Positions 26,682 to 36,013 are shown, counted from the first letter of the stretch. The stretch is DNA of 64,000 nucleotides from an uncultured Prevotellaceae bacterium (GCA_900319235.1 ONNR01000002.1:172731-236730), one strand, 5' to 3'. Program-made: numbers and translations. The notes: generated by a model from the sequence alone, not told the origin.

Positions 26682-28199
26682 ATGATTATGGCAGAGCTAT
26701 CTTCGCAAATGTCCCCGCAGAAGGAGGCATATCTAAGGAATGAATTACACAACTTCACGACAAAGATCACCAATCTGAGGTTGCGTGTAATCTTTATGTC
26801 GATGTTCTACAAGGTGAGTGCCATCGAACCTTATTTCAACTTGTCTTTCGAGGAGTTCGTGTCCCGGATTGACCGACCATTGCGATCCATCGATGTCAAG
26901 TTGCTCTATTTGCGGGTGCGCGATTTCCAGCGCATCTACGATAGGGTGATGAACATTCCCGTCGAACAACTTGATGTCGAGGAGATCATCCAGAAGTTCC
27001 CCTTCCTGGGCGAATCGGAGGCCGGGTTTGTGGAGTCGTTCAAGGCTGAACATGGATATTATCCGATGTTCTTCCTTCTGGAGCATCGTTTGTCGAAAGC
27101 CACCAGGAAGGAGGAAAAGATATTTGCCATGTTCAATGGCATCGGCAAATACATGGCGAAGGATCGACGCGACATAGCACAGGAGATAGGGTTGTCGAGC
27201 GAACGTGTGCGTCAGTATCTCTATAAACCTATCATGAAGAAAGACGCGTACCTGATGAAGAATCCCGATTGGAATCGTTATGACCTGATGGATGAAATCA
27301 TCCTGACGCCGACGACTTCCGATTTTGCCAAGATCTCAGAGCGTGAATCGCTGTCGACCGAGTTCGAGGGTTTCCTTGCAATGGTTTGTCTGTCGGACAA
27401 GTTTAAGATGTGCAAAATCATGAAGGAATCCTATGCCATCGCATCAACCTTGGCCGACATATACAATTGGGAAGCAGGATGCAAGGCGGTGCTGGAGGCT
27501 TCGAAGAAAAAGTACGATCATGACACCGATGTGCCCTTCCTTTCTGTTCTGCCACATGTTGATGCCTTGTTCCCCGACATCCGTGATGCCGTGTTCGATA
27601 TTATGGCTATACTGGCCTACGAACTTTTTGGCATCGAGGTCCAGCAGAAGCATCATTTCCACTTTACTCAGAATGGAATCAACGAGACATATGCCTTGGT
27701 TGACATCCTTAATCACAATGGAATACCGATGCATATGCGCGAACTGCTCATGACCTTCAATACGCAGCATCCCAAGTGGGCTCTCGACGATGTGTCGACG
27801 GCCAAGAAACTGCTCAACAAGAGTGATGAGGTCTTTGCATGCGGCTATTCGGATATGTACTCTTCGGATAAATGTGCCGATCCTTTGGAGGTATACGATG
27901 TCATCGAGAACATCGTTCGTGATATGCCCGACTATCCTGTGCATATTGACGAGATTATGGATGAGGTGCACGAATATTACCCCAATGCAAGTCGCAAAAG
28001 TGTGGAGGATCTCATCTTTTATTATGAAGCCATCGACGTGGTTCGCCTCGAAGATGACTACTACGCCTGGCGAGATAGTTACAAGGGCAGCGGCACCTAT
28101 CATTCCACGCTCAAGATGCTTCCGCTCGATCGCAAGCTCGAGTACCTTCGCTATGCGCGCGATTGCCGCTATCGTGCCGAGACTTTCGGCAAGGCATAA
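26682..28199 (+). CDS. Large protein with a sigma-70 region-4-like helix-turn-helix
   Basis: A 505-residue cytoplasmic protein (ATG 26688 is an alternative start). Residues 158-183, with RDIAQEIGLSSERVRQYL, match the region 4 helix-turn-helix of the primary sigma factor in this window (SRELGLTRERVRQIGE), including the shared ERVRQ. There is no recognisable region 2. Around residues 330-400 and 405-465 there are two winged-helix-like stretches (MHMRELLMTFN; PVHIDEIMDEVHEYYP) that recall HARE-HTH domains. Likely a DNA-binding or RNA-polymerase-associated regulator; the function is inference only. Confidence 0.6.
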   Translation: MIMAELSSQMSPQKEAYLRNELHNFTTKITNLRLRVIFMSMFYKVSAIEPYFNLSFEEFVSRIDRPLRSIDVKLLYLRVRDFQRIYDRVMNIPVEQLDVEEIIQKFPFLGESEAGFVESFKAEHGYYPMFFLLEHRLSKATRKEEKIFAMFNGIGKYMAKDRRDIAQEIGLSSERVRQYLYKPIMKKDAYLMKNPDWNRYDLMDEIILTPTTSDFAKISERESLSTEFEGFLAMVCLSDKFKMCKIMKESYAIASTLADIYNWEAGCKAVLEASKKKYDHDTDVPFLSVLPHVDALFPDIRDAVFDIMAILAYELFGIEVQQKHHFHFTQNGINETYALVDILNHNGIPMHMRELLMTFNTQHPKWALDDVSTAKKLLNKSDEVFACGYSDMYSSDKCADPLEVYDVIENIVRDMPDYPVHIDEIMDEVHEYYPNASRKSVEDLIFYYEAIDVVRLEDDYYAWRDSYKGSGTYHSTLKMLPLDRKLEYLRYARDCRYRAETFGKA

Positions 28200-28294
28200 G
28201 ATTTTTTCTGACGGTCGGTATTCGTTATTTCGCTATGCCGTAATTCCGTTATACCGTAATTCCGGAATAACGACATAAAATATAATAAACATTA

Positions 28295-28326
28295 AGCAGG
28301 GGCATCTCCATCGAGATGCCCCTGCT
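28295..28326. terminator. Bidirectional terminator, 14-bp perfect stem
   Basis: AGCAGGGGCATCTC, loop CATC, GAGATGCCCCTGCT, placed between the rightward gene ending at 28199 and the leftward SusD gene ending at 28347. Just before it (28235-28275) CGTAATTCCG occurs twice in a smaller palindromic stretch. Confidence 0.8.
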
Positions 28327-28346
28327 GTAGTCTTTGGGTTTTGGAA

Positions 28347-29756
28347 TCAATATGCCGAATTCTGAGTGATGACGTTAGGATTCTGGTCAATAACCTTCTG
28401 CGGAATGGGAAGGAGGAACTGACTGTCGCTGTTGAAGGTCAGTGTGCCTAACTTCTTGCAGCTGCTCAATACACTGACGGCCTTGCCAAGACGAAGGAGG
28501 TCGAACATACGATGATACTCGAAGGCGAACTCCAGCTGACGCTCGTGCATCAAAGCTTCGACACTATAGGTCGTGGTGCGTGGTGCACCCGCACGGTCTT
28601 GTACCTGGTTCATGTACTGGACGTCGCCTGTAGCCTCGGAGAGCATCAACAGTACGTCAGCATATCGCAGAATCATGAAGTTGTTGTCCGAAGCCTCACG
28701 CAGTCCGGTGACCTCGGCATTGTCGTCGCGCCACTTGATGGTGAATTTGGTGGGCACAAACTTGCCGTCGGCAGTGGTGTAGCCTACCTGAATTGACTTG
28801 TCACGACGCGAATCGACTACACCGTCAGTGGTGTAGGCATCGTAAAGCTCGTCCTCTGGCTGGTTGTAGCCACCGCCCCATGCCGTAACCACGCGGTTGT
28901 CGATGGGGGAGAAGAGTGCCCAGTACATCGAGTAGGGGTTGCCAATGCCACCCTTATACTGTACTTCGAAGATCGACTCTGAACTGTTCTTGTAACTGAG
29001 GTCCCAGAGATTGGCATAATCATCGAGCAGTTTGAAGCGTCCTGAGTTATAGACCTTAAGCAGTGCATTTTTTGCATTGTCCTTCTGTCCTGTGGTCAGA
29101 TAAACCTTGCCAAGGAGAGCATTGGCAGCGTCGCTAGTGGCAGCACCAGCAACGCGTTCCTTCGACTTGTCTGGCAGGTTGCTGGCTGCATAGTTCAGGT
29201 CATCAATGATCTGAGCATACACGTCGGTTACGTTCGAACGTGCGATACCATAGGCCTCTGAGCCGCTTACGGGAGTGGTCACCAATGGAATGTCACCCCA
29301 CATACGCACCATGTCGAAGTAGTAGAGGGCACGCAGGAAACGCACCTCGCCTACTAGGCTGTTCAGTGCATCATTGCCTTCGGCGTTCTTGATGATGTTG
29401 TTCATACGATAGATTGCCTGGTAGTAGATTTCCCAGTAGTTCTCTACAACCGAGTTGCTGGTGTTCATACCCTGATGGGTGTCGAAGGCTTCGGTGTCGC
29501 CCACCTGTCCTGCCGTATTGTCGGTGTGGGTCTCGTCCGACCAAATTTCTCCGAAATAGTACATCAGACCCTCGGCTCCGTAGGTGTCGTAAAGGGTGGA
29601 ATAGCAGGCGGGAAGTGCTGTAAGCAACTGGTCGCTTGTCACATAGTAACCTGCTTCGCTGGCTGAACTGATTGGATTTTTCTCAAGGAAATCGTCGCAG
29701 CTGACAGCCAATGTAGCTCCTGCGGCCAAAGCTAAGATATATTTGAAGCTTTTCAT
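28347..29756 (-). CDS. SusD/RagB family outer membrane lipoprotein
   Basis: A 469-residue protein with lipobox LAVSC (Cys20) and the SusD opening DDFLEKNPISSASE. Internal VRFLRALYYFDMVRMWGDIP and the C-terminal MHERQLEFAFEYHRMFDLLRLG are classical. It binds glycan at the cell surface together with the SusC homologue encoded 19 bases upstream. No glycoside hydrolase gene follows; the next gene converges on it. Confidence 0.93.
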   Translation of the reverse strand: MKSFKYILALAAGATLAVSCDDFLEKNPISSASEAGYYVTSDQLLTALPACYSTLYDTYGAEGLMYYFGEIWSDETHTDNTAGQVGDTEAFDTHQGMNTSNSVVENYWEIYYQAIYRMNNIIKNAEGNDALNSLVGEVRFLRALYYFDMVRMWGDIPLVTTPVSGSEAYGIARSNVTDVYAQIIDDLNYAASNLPDKSKERVAGAATSDAANALLGKVYLTTGQKDNAKNALLKVYNSGRFKLLDDYANLWDLSYKNSSESIFEVQYKGGIGNPYSMYWALFSPIDNRVVTAWGGGYNQPEDELYDAYTTDGVVDSRRDKSIQVGYTTADGKFVPTKFTIKWRDDNAEVTGLREASDNNFMILRYADVLLMLSEATGDVQYMNQVQDRAGAPRTTTYSVEALMHERQLEFAFEYHRMFDLLRLGKAVSVLSSCKKLGTLTFNSDSQFLLPIPQKVIDQNPNVITQNSAY

Positions 29757-29775
29757 TGTCTTATTACTTTATAGA

Positions 29776-32700
29776 TTAGAAACTCAGGTTTACGCCCACT
29801 GTGGCTGTGAATGGATTGGGATAAGCGCCATAGTCGAAGCCGACGAAAGCGCCTGTCTGGAAGGTCGAGCCTTCGGGGTCATAGTTCTCATAGTCGCTCC
29901 ATACATGGACATTTTCGAGGTTGCAATAGAGCTTGAGGCCAGCGATGTGGAGAGCATCGCATACCTTCTTGTTGAAAGTGTAGCCCAATCGGATGTTCTT
30001 CAGACGTACGAACGAACCGTCGTCAATCCACATGTCGGTGGTCTTCTGCTGGCAGGTGTTCGAAACGGTGCGTGGCTTGGGAGTCTTGCCATCGCCTGGT
30101 TCGGCATCGCTCTTCCAGAAGTTCGAGCGGCTTGCATAAAGGTTGCGTGCACCATTGTAGAAGCCAAGGAAACGGGCGTTCTGGTTCATAATCTCATTGC
30201 CTTGTACGCCGGTCAGCATCACAGTGAGGTCAAAGCCCTTGAAAGTGAAGGTATTGGTCCATCCCCAGGTGAAATCTGCCTGATAGCTGCCCAACTTGGT
30301 CTGGTCGTTCGAATCAATCTTGCCGTTGCCATCCACATCCACTACCTTCGGGTCACCAGCTTCCGAGCCAGCCCATTTGGGAAGATTGCTGTTGTTGATG
30401 TCTTCGGTCGAGAGCACACCATCGAGCTTGTAGCCGTAATAGTAGAAGAGCTCATCACCCACAGAAGTGCGTGCCTGACAGCTGTTCCACGACTTGTCAA
30501 TAGGCGCGTCATTGTTGCCCAGTTTCAGTACCTCGTTACGGTTGAACGAAATGTTGAAATCAGAGGTCCATCTGAAGTTTCGTGTTACTACTGGTTGGCC
30601 ATAGAGGTGGAACTCCATACCCCAGTTCTGCATCTCACCGATGTTCTGGAGCGAAGAGGTAAACCCTGAAAGAACAGGAATAGGCACGTCGAGCAGCATA
30701 TCGGTGGTCTTCGACTTATAGTAGTCAATCTCCGTGCCCAAGCGGTTGCCCAGGAAGCTGGCGTCGAGGCCAAGGTCAAACTGACCTGTCTTCTCCCATT
30801 TGAGGTCGGATGCGGGGTAGGAGTAGGTGTACATGCCTGAAACGACAGAGCCGTTCTCAACGTAAGTGGCATCGCTCTTCAACAGACCAATGGCGCCATA
30901 GTTGCCGATGTTGTTGTTGCCGGTCACACCATAGCTCATGCGAAGCTTCAGGTTGTCGAGCCAGCCTTTGGTGCCCTCCATGAAGGGCTCGTCAGAGATG
31001 CGCCAAGCCAGTGAGCCAGAGGGGAACCAGCCCCAGGGATTCTCGGAGCCGAAACGCGACGAACCGTCGGCGCGAACGCTTGCAGTAGCCAGATAACGTC
31101 CCTTATATGAATAGTTGGCACGAGCAATAAATGAAGCCAGGCTCCATTCCTCTTCGTTGTTGCTCCAACTGCTGATCTTGGTGGCAGCGTTGAGTGTATA
31201 TACCAGGTCATTGCCGGGATAGCCTGCACCGGTCACAGAGAGGTACTCGAACTTGTCTTCCTGCATCGTGAAGCCGACGAGGGCCGATACGAAATGATCC
31301 TCATTGAAGGTCTTGGCATAGTTGAGTGTGTTTTCCCACGCCCAGTTGGTCTCACGCCAGTGCTGGCGTGTGCCGGTCTCGGCCACCCAACCAGAATAGC
31401 CATAGTCCTGGCCCTCGTTCCAGTGGTACTTGTACTGCCAATCTTCGATGCTGGTGTTGAAAGCTGTCTTGAAGGTCAATCCGTCGAAGACTTTCCACTC
31501 CAGTGCAGCATTGCCGAGGAAGTTGAGTTGCTCCTTGTGCTTGTCTGACTCACGGGTGAGCGAGTAGGGGTGCCACAGTTGGAAACCGTATTTCACGAAA
31601 GTGTACCACATGGAGCTTGGGTCCTTGAAGCCCAGCGAACCCACTTCATTGCGAACAGGGAAGATAGGATCGCTTTGTACGGCGAGGCTGACTACGTCCG
31701 ACTTGCCGGCGGTACCATGGTCCACCTTGTCTGAGCGGCTGAAGCTGAGATTGAGCGTAGCCTTCAGGTTCTTGTTGAGTTGCGAGGTGATGTTACTGCG
31801 TACGTTGATGCGCTTGTAGCGGGTCTTGTCTACTACGCCATCCTGATCAACCAGACCTGTCGAAATGAGGAACTGCACCTTCTCATTTCCACCGCTTGCA
31901 CTCACTTGTGCATTGTGGGTTTGTGCTGTGCGGAGTACGACGTCCTGCCAATCAGTGCCGTTTCCGATACGAGCCAGCCAGGTGGCATCGGAGAACTCGT
32001 CGGGCACATAGTAGTTCGCCATCGAGGCTGAGGGTTGTAGTGCGGGGTTGGTCTTGGCAGCAGTGGCGTATGAATTGCGGCGAGCTGTCGATTCATACTC
32101 GATCCACTGAGGGCCGTCCATCATATCCATGGTACGAAGCACTTTCGAGAGACCGAATTCGTAGTTGACGTCAACTTTCGTCTTGCCGCTCTTGCCCTGA
32201 CGTGTGGTGATGAGCACGACACCGTTGGCGCCACGGCTACCATAGATGGCGGCCGATGAGGCATCCTTCAGAATCTCGATACTCTCGATATCGTTGGGGT
32301 TGATGTTGTTCATTGGGTTGCGGTTGAAGTCATAGCTGCCGCCGTTTGTGCCCGTCGAATTGGAGTTGTCCTCGAGCGGGATGCCGTCGATGACATAGAG
32401 CGGGGTAGTACCGGCATTGACCGACGATGCACCACGCACCTTGATTGAAGGAGCCAGGCCAGGGGCACCCTGCGACTGGGTGATCTGTACACCCGACACT
32501 TGTCCCTGTAATGACTGCATAGCGTTGGTGTAGCTGCGTTCCTTCAGTTTGTCGGCGCCTACGCGGGCTACCGAGCCAGTGAGGTCACGTTTCTTGACCG
32601 CACCGTAACCTACTACCACAACTTCGTCGAGGTCTTCGAGTTCACTCTTGAGGTTCACGTTGATGATGTTCTTGCCGTTCACGGCGATGTCTTCCTGCTG

Positions 32701-32943
32701 ATAACCTACGTAACGAATCTGCAAAGTACTACGGGCACCTGCCATGATGCTGTAGTTGCCATCCATATCGGTGATAGTACCATTGTTAGTACCCTTCTCC
32801 TGAATGGTGACGCCGACGAGAGGATCTCCGTTCTCATCGACAATTTTACCCTTGATGACTTGGGTTTGCGCAAATGCTGCTACTGAAAGCGAGGCACATA
32901 TGAGCAATGCACAAGCTTTCCTTGCGAAATTTGTCGAATTCAT
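29776..32943 (-). CDS. SusC/RagA family TonB-dependent outer membrane transporter
   Basis: A 1055-residue protein. The signal peptide ends in VAAFAQ; a carboxypeptidase-regulatory-like domain follows directly (GKIVDENGDPLVGVTIQEKG), then the plug (VVVVGYGAVKKRDLTGS) and the barrel ending in VGVNLSF. Unlike the SusC at 14596 it has no STN domain and no sigma/FecR genes nearby, so it must be controlled in another way. It imports oligosaccharides with TonB energy. The leader is long: about 200 bases lie between the likely start of transcription (near 33147) and the ATG. Confidence 0.93.
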   Translation of the reverse strand: MNSTNFARKACALLICASLSVAAFAQTQVIKGKIVDENGDPLVGVTIQEKGTNNGTITDMDGNYSIMAGARSTLQIRYVGYQQEDIAVNGKNIINVNLKSELEDLDEVVVVGYGAVKKRDLTGSVARVGADKLKERSYTNAMQSLQGQVSGVQITQSQGAPGLAPSIKVRGASSVNAGTTPLYVIDGIPLEDNSNSTGTNGGSYDFNRNPMNNINPNDIESIEILKDASSAAIYGSRGANGVVLITTRQGKSGKTKVDVNYEFGLSKVLRTMDMMDGPQWIEYESTARRNSYATAAKTNPALQPSASMANYYVPDEFSDATWLARIGNGTDWQDVVLRTAQTHNAQVSASGGNEKVQFLISTGLVDQDGVVDKTRYKRINVRSNITSQLNKNLKATLNLSFSRSDKVDHGTAGKSDVVSLAVQSDPIFPVRNEVGSLGFKDPSSMWYTFVKYGFQLWHPYSLTRESDKHKEQLNFLGNAALEWKVFDGLTFKTAFNTSIEDWQYKYHWNEGQDYGYSGWVAETGTRQHWRETNWAWENTLNYAKTFNEDHFVSALVGFTMQEDKFEYLSVTGAGYPGNDLVYTLNAATKISSWSNNEEEWSLASFIARANYSYKGRYLATASVRADGSSRFGSENPWGWFPSGSLAWRISDEPFMEGTKGWLDNLKLRMSYGVTGNNNIGNYGAIGLLKSDATYVENGSVVSGMYTYSYPASDLKWEKTGQFDLGLDASFLGNRLGTEIDYYKSKTTDMLLDVPIPVLSGFTSSLQNIGEMQNWGMEFHLYGQPVVTRNFRWTSDFNISFNRNEVLKLGNNDAPIDKSWNSCQARTSVGDELFYYYGYKLDGVLSTEDINNSNLPKWAGSEAGDPKVVDVDGNGKIDSNDQTKLGSYQADFTWGWTNTFTFKGFDLTVMLTGVQGNEIMNQNARFLGFYNGARNLYASRSNFWKSDAEPGDGKTPKPRTVSNTCQQKTTDMWIDDGSFVRLKNIRLGYTFNKKVCDALHIAGLKLYCNLENVHVWSDYENYDPEGSTFQTGAFVGFDYGAYPNPFTATVGVNLSF

Positions 32944-33153
32944 ATTTAAAATATTTGGTTATAATTGGTTCTGTATTCAATGAGTGTCTGCGGCTCATAG
33001 CGGAGTCAGAACCTTTAAAGCTCTCAGCTATGGACTCGGTGTGTTTGATCTTTTCTTAGCTTTTCTTTCTTTTTTTTGTGTGATTTTTGTTTTTATGGGT
33101 TAATAATTTGTGTTAAGAGTATAAATGATGCAAATTGTATCGGTTTTGCGCTG

Positions 33154-33161
33154 CAAATATA
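33154..33161 (-). promoter_or_regulatory. Promoter -7 box (TATATTTG) of the second susC-susD pair
   Basis: On the minus strand TATATTTGC lies 210 bases before the susC ATG. The intervening leader contains partly complementary stretches (GGAGTC near 33002, GACTC near 33030) that may fold. Confidence 0.55.
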
Positions 33162-33270
33162 TGGCTTTTATTTTAAAAAAGCAAAAAAACGAAAGAAAAA
33201 ATGAAAAATAATAAATATTTTTATCCTCTTTGTGATGATTTATAGTCTTTCCTAGGGTTTGCGATACCCT

Positions 33271-33405
33271 AAAAAACGCGAAGAGCCCCGACACACGTCG
33301 GGACTCTTCGCAAATACACAGCGGCGGCCGTTCAATCAGCTCTGTCAGTTTCGGCCACCATTAAAATAAAATTCCCTATTCCAAATCATCATCATCCGCT
33401 TTTTC
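33271..33405 (-). ncRNA. Candidate short transcript (small RNA or attenuated leader)
   Basis: A consensus promoter at 33412-33443 and a strong intrinsic terminator at 33278-33311 with T-run at 33271-33276 enclose about 135 bases on the minus strand, between the AAA ATPase gene and the susC leader. The only frame inside starts with three Met codons and is 16 codons long (MMMIWNREFYFNGGRN), which could be a leader peptide or chance. The rest of the 32944-33563 gap contains the susC leader and A/T-rich sequence. Confidence 0.5.
33278..33311 (-). terminator. Intrinsic terminator, minus strand
   Basis: GCGAAGAG...CCGAC and GTCGG...CTCTTCGC form the stem with loop ACAC; on the minus strand GTTTTTT follows. 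It ends the short transcript, and also any read-through from the ATPase gene. Confidence 0.8.
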
Positions 33406-33411
33406 TGAGTG

Positions 33412-33443
33412 CAAATATAAAAGATTCCCGCTTTATTCGCAAA
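33412..33443 (-). promoter_or_regulatory. Promoter (TTTG, 20 bases, TATATTTG), minus strand
   Basis: TATATTTG is the complement of 33412-33419 and TTTG the complement of 33440-33443: a perfect match in sequence and spacing, without a normal gene behind it. Confidence 0.75.
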
Positions 33444-33563
33444 TAATTTTCGAATAAAGTGGGAAAATAACGTAAAATAGTATAATATTTCGAGAATTTG
33501 ATAAATATAAGTATCAAAAACGAGTAAAAGTCACGTAAAATGCTATATAAATCGTAATTCTTG

Positions 33564-34913
33564 TCAGAAATCTTGATAGAAACTCAGTGTGGTTGCTTCA
33601 TCTTCTTCACGACCTATTTCTTCTTCAAGTTCTTCATTGTACGAATTTAAGAAATTCATTGTATGATGCACATATTTTTTCTTCAAGATTCTTGTAACTC
33701 CATCAGGACCTTTTTGAAATTTTCTTACGGCATCCTGTCGTATAAACTTACTGTCGAAGAGAATCAGATCGTGAGTGGCTACAAAGAGTTGACACTCACG
33801 ATCGGCAGCCAGCGACAGATACATCTTTAAAATAAATTCCACAGCTTTCGAGTGCATCAGACGTTCAAATTCATCAATAAAGGCACTCTTTTTTCCAATA
33901 GCAATTTCATAAAGCACTATTCCAAGTTTGATGATTTGTTTTGTTCCGTCCGATTCGGGTTCAAAATCCAGCGATTGATAGACTGTCTGGTATTCTGTCG
34001 GATCGTCCTCATTTTGTTTCGGAAGTTCGGTTTGCAATTCGTGAACGAATCTTACTACCTTTTGTTTCAGGTTTCCATTGGGATATTGTTGCTGTAATAC
34101 GTTTTTCACGATGTCGGGAGTCTCATTCTTGATAAGATCATTGAGATTAATGCTCACCTCTTCTATACGATAATCAACAATTTTCGAGCCGACATCCTTC
34201 AGCAATTGTGTCAGCAATTCCTTGATCTTGGCATCTCTTTCCGGGTCTCCCGACGAAAGTTTTTCAGTCAACGTAATATTCGCCTTATGTACAATACTTA
34301 GGCGGTTTACAAAATAATCATAATTTAATCTCAACAGTTTGCTTAACATATTCAGCGAACCGAACGTGGCAAGCACAGTAGCATTGTTCCATAGATTGAG
34401 TTCCAGGTCATGCTGATCAGATTCGCTCAAGTCGCAGGCACTGCCAAAATTGATCTTTATGGTCTCAGTATCCTTATCATATTTTCTACTATAAATCTTT
34501 AGTCCACGGCCTTTGATCTTAAGTTCCTCTTCTTCTATACGATCACGTGATATTTTGATGTTATAAATATAATTTACATCATCAATGTAATAAGACAACT
34601 CAAGTTCCGACGGCATCTCTTTCGATTCATTATCGAGCAGGAATGGCTTGTAATCAGGTAGGATAGTGGGTAATTGCGGCTTGACTGTAGCCTTTTCTTT
34701 AAGGTATTCAATGCCATTAAGCATTTTGGTCTTGCCTGCGCCATTCAGGCCAACACCAATCAAAAGTTTTAATATTCTTTTCCCATCAATTTCCTTATAC
34801 CATGACAAAGGCAGGTCGTTATTTGGCCCGTTTTCCTTGCGGGACGCCACAAACGACAATATCGCTTCATCACGATAGGACTTGAAATTTTTAACTTTAA
34901 AATATTCTATCAT
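33564..34913 (-). CDS. AAA family ATPase (AAA_15/AAA_21, OLD-like type)
   Basis: A 449-residue SMC/OLD-like ATPase. It starts with IEYFKVKNFKSYRDEAILSF, has Walker A GLNGAGKT (55-62), an ABC-type signature region ESDGTKQ (320-326), Walker B FIDEFE (345-350) and the switch His in VATHD (381). ATPases of this type are often half of phage-defence or toxin pairs, for example with RloB-like or nuclease partners, but here no partner gene is adjacent: the minus-strand gap downstream holds only the short transcript. The A/T-rich gene may be a horizontal acquisition. Function unknown. Confidence 0.8.
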   Translation of the reverse strand: MIEYFKVKNFKSYRDEAILSFVASRKENGPNNDLPLSWYKEIDGKRILKLLIGVGLNGAGKTKMLNGIEYLKEKATVKPQLPTILPDYKPFLLDNESKEMPSELELSYYIDDVNYIYNIKISRDRIEEEELKIKGRGLKIYSRKYDKDTETIKINFGSACDLSESDQHDLELNLWNNATVLATFGSLNMLSKLLRLNYDYFVNRLSIVHKANITLTEKLSSGDPERDAKIKELLTQLLKDVGSKIVDYRIEEVSINLNDLIKNETPDIVKNVLQQQYPNGNLKQKVVRFVHELQTELPKQNEDDPTEYQTVYQSLDFEPESDGTKQIIKLGIVLYEIAIGKKSAFIDEFERLMHSKAVEFILKMYLSLAADRECQLFVATHDLILFDSKFIRQDAVRKFQKGPDGVTRILKKKYVHHTMNFLNSYNEELEEEIGREEDEATTLSFYQDF

Positions 34914-34948
34914 AAGATATGCTTATTAATTAGCTCATTTTTCAGTGA

Positions 34949-34981
34949 CAAAGATACGAGATTTTTTTGTTTTCTACCAAA
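34949..34981 (-). promoter_or_regulatory. Promoter of the AAA ATPase gene (TTTG, 21 bases, TATCTTTG)
   Basis: TATCTTTG is the complement of 34949-34956 and TTTG the complement of 34978-34981. The start point lies about 30 bases before ATG 34913. Confidence 0.7.
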
Positions 34982-35034
34982 AAAAGTGCTATAAATTTGC
35001 ATCAACGGTGATTTTTGCACGGATTTCGCGCATC

Positions 35035-35072
35035 CTACTTTGCATTTTCCACAATCTACTTTGCATTTTCCA
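35035..35072. repeat. Direct repeat CTACTTTGCATTTTCCA, two copies, 21-bp period
   Basis: The 17-base sequence starts at 35035 and again at 35056. Each copy contains TACTTTGC, which resembles a -7 box, so this may be a duplicated promoter or binding site ahead of the ATPase gene on one side and the rpoD terminator on the other. Confidence 0.65.
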
Positions 35073-35095
35073 TAATAATATATCTTCTTTCCAAC

Positions 35096-35128
35096 AACAC
35101 GAATTATCGCATTTGGATAATCCGTGTT
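35096..35128 (-). terminator. Hairpin terminator of rpoD
   Basis: AACACG and CGTGTT with inner ATTAT/ATAAT form a stem just downstream of the rpoD stop on the minus strand. The T-tract is poor. Confidence 0.5.
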
Positions 35129-35152
35129 GCAGGGAAAGAGACAGATTGCCGA

Positions 35153-36013
35153 TCAATTGTAGGCTTTCAATTCTTTTATATGCCTGTTTTTGCGAAGCTT
35201 CTGGATGGCCCTTTCTCCAATCTGGCGTACACGTTCGCGAGTCAGTCCCAGCTCGCGGCTTATTTCCTCGTTGCTGCAAGGCGTGCAACCGATGCCGTAG
35301 GCGTGCTTCAGCACATAGATGTCGCGTGGTTTCAGGGTTGAGCCCATCAGTTCCTCCAGTTCGATGTGCAGCGATTCCTTGTCGAGGCTCAGGTCGGCAT
35401 AGTAGCTATTGGTGTCGGGAATGACATCAATCAGTGTGCCGCCATCCTCGTCGGTAAGAGGCTCGTCGAGGCTTGCGTTACGACGGCTGGCCTGTAGCAG
35501 TTCCTTGAGCTTGTCTTCGTCCAAGTCCAATTCATCAGCAACTTCTTCAATGGTGGCGGGTCGACCCTCGCGCTGTTCGATGCGGTTGAAGGTGCGACGC
35601 ACGTTGCGCAGCAATGTGTCCTGATTGTGTGGAATACGAATCTGACGCGAATAGTCGGTAAGTGCCTGCATAATGGACTGGCGAATCCACCATACGGCAT
35701 ATGAAATGAACTTCACGTTCATCGTTTCGTCAAAGGCTTCGGCTGCCTTCACAAGGCCGATGTTGCCTTCCGAGATGAGGTCCGAAAGGCCCATACCCTG
35801 ATCCTGGTACTTCTTGGCTACCGACACTACAAAACGAAGGTTGGCACGCACGAGCTTGTCCAGGGCCTGCTTGTCGCCAAGATGGATGCGGCGAGCCAGT
35901 TCCTTCTCGTCCTCTGGTGTGACACTCTTCTCTTTCGAGATGTTGTTCAGATAAATGTCGAGCGAATCTTCATCACGATTCGTGATCATTGGTGTGATTT
36001 GTAAATTTTTCAT
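35153..36013 (-). CDS. rpoD: Primary sigma factor (RpoD/SigA, Bacteroidota short form)
   Basis: A 286-residue protein from ATG 36013, which is the normal length in this phylum because region 1.1 and the non-conserved region are missing. Region 1.2 (DSLDIYLNNISKEKSVTP), region 2 (RANLRFVVSVAKKYQDQG, YAVWWIRQSIMQAL), region 3 and region 4 (NEEISRELGLTRERVRQIG) are complete. It directs RNA polymerase to TTTG/TANNTTTG promoters, the type seen throughout this window. The -7 box of its own promoter lies inside the terminator hairpin of the upstream gene. Confidence 0.95.
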   Translation of the reverse strand: MKNLQITPMITNRDEDSLDIYLNNISKEKSVTPEDEKELARRIHLGDKQALDKLVRANLRFVVSVAKKYQDQGMGLSDLISEGNIGLVKAAEAFDETMNVKFISYAVWWIRQSIMQALTDYSRQIRIPHNQDTLLRNVRRTFNRIEQREGRPATIEEVADELDLDEDKLKELLQASRRNASLDEPLTDEDGGTLIDVIPDTNSYYADLSLDKESLHIELEELMGSTLKPRDIYVLKHAYGIGCTPCSNEEISRELGLTRERVRQIGERAIQKLRKNRHIKELKAYN

